Position numbers and translations under genes: made by a program. Of a DNA stretch of 21,891 nt, positions 21,730 to 21,891 are shown piece by piece. Numbering within the stretch: the first letter of the stretch is position 1; each line of letters starts with the position of its first letter. The stretch lies in the NCBI GenBank assembly GCA_050011095.1, contig JBEKJU010000055.1, forward strand, positions 1 to 21,891, read 5' to 3'. The notes beneath the pieces are model-generated. The model was given only the letters and a program-made list of their open reading frames with translations, made no database searches and had not been told where the DNA came from. Origin of the DNA: JBEKJU01 sp050011095. GTDB lineage: Bacteria; Desulfobacterota; Syntrophorhabdia; Syntrophorhabdales; WCHB1-27.

Positions 21730-21891
21730 TCATGTACTCGCGGGCAAGACCGGTATCGCCAGTTGATTGTCTATCGACCCGACGCCCTTCACCCCCCTTA
21801 ACACCGCCTCCGCTTTAGCCTTACTGGGCTCGTTTAACACGACCCCGGTGAGCTGGACCCTGCCCGGCGCCACAGCGAAAGCACAGGCGAG
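21730..21891 (-). CDS. BON-domain protein, C-terminal fragment (runs off the window)
   Basis: The minus-strand frame entering at the right edge encodes 53 residues and ends at TGA (21732-21730). The pattern GRVQLTGVV, then a helix KAKAEAVLRGVKGVGSI, then DNQLAI is the second half of a BON domain (strand, helix rich in Ala, GV-x-x-V-x-N). BON domains occur in periplasmic OsmY-like and outer-membrane proteins and are thought to contact phospholipids or help in osmotic stress. The start, any signal peptide and further domains lie beyond 21891, so nothing more can be said. There is no obvious terminator on its 3' side within 60 nt. Confidence 0.8.
   Translation of the reverse strand, partial: LACAFAVAPGRVQLTGVVLNEPSKAKAEAVLRGVKGVGSIDNQLAIPVLPAST

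Overview
The window looks like a chromosomal piece of a GC-rich, Gram-negative anaerobe, most likely Desulfobacterota (formerly Deltaproteobacteria), perhaps near the Syntrophorhabdia. This placement is inferred from gene content: hemB next to an AhbD-type radical SAM heme synthase (the siroheme-dependent heme route of sulfate reducers and relatives), outer-membrane barrels with signal peptides, a lipobox protease, and an aromatic-acid-decarboxylase-like amidohydrolase. I ran no database search. No rRNA, tRNA, CRISPR array or transposase gene was seen.

Layout. (1) 63-3314, minus: a tight four-gene operon of a ParB/Srx-fold protein, an SPL-like radical SAM protein (TTG start), an SDR oxidoreductase and a DUF4013-like membrane protein. 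It is read from a strong sigma70-type promoter at 3466-3494 through a roughly 145-nt leader that can fold. (2) 3711-12533, plus: a small membrane protein, hemB (extended -10 promoter), ahbD (overlapping hemB), polA, secA and argJ. These are housekeeping genes; argJ has no ordinary start codon and appears to begin at ATA. (3) 12540-12770: a 134-bp imperfect palindrome resembling a MITE or repeated element lies between convergent argJ and protease genes. (4) 12771-15640, minus: a lipoprotein-serine protease fusion, a SpoU/TrmH-family rRNA methyltransferase and pyrF; pyrF and the methyltransferase overlap. Upstream of pyrF is a cluster of REP-like hairpins. (5) 16127-17542, plus: a porin-like outer-membrane protein with a strong terminator. 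(6) 17784-18800, minus: an ACMSD/resorcylate-decarboxylase-type amidohydrolase. (7) 19123-21391, plus: DoxX, a MetA-pathway-like outer-membrane protein and a SAM methyltransferase of visibly different base composition, followed by a terminator. (8) 21730-21891, minus: the C-terminal end of a BON-domain protein running off the window.

Functionally, most genes are core metabolism: heme precursor and heme synthesis, replication and repair, secretion, arginine and pyrimidine synthesis, and RNA modification. The least explained part is the ParB-like/SPL-like operon. Its radical SAM member keeps the cluster-binding cysteines, but the position of the SPL hydrogen-donor cysteine appears to be Glu, so it is probably not an ordinary spore photoproduct lyase. 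This is the best candidate in the window for an undescribed system. Non-coding structures (the palindrome at 12613-12746, hairpins with compensating changes at 15666-15792, and structured leaders) form the second group of interest.
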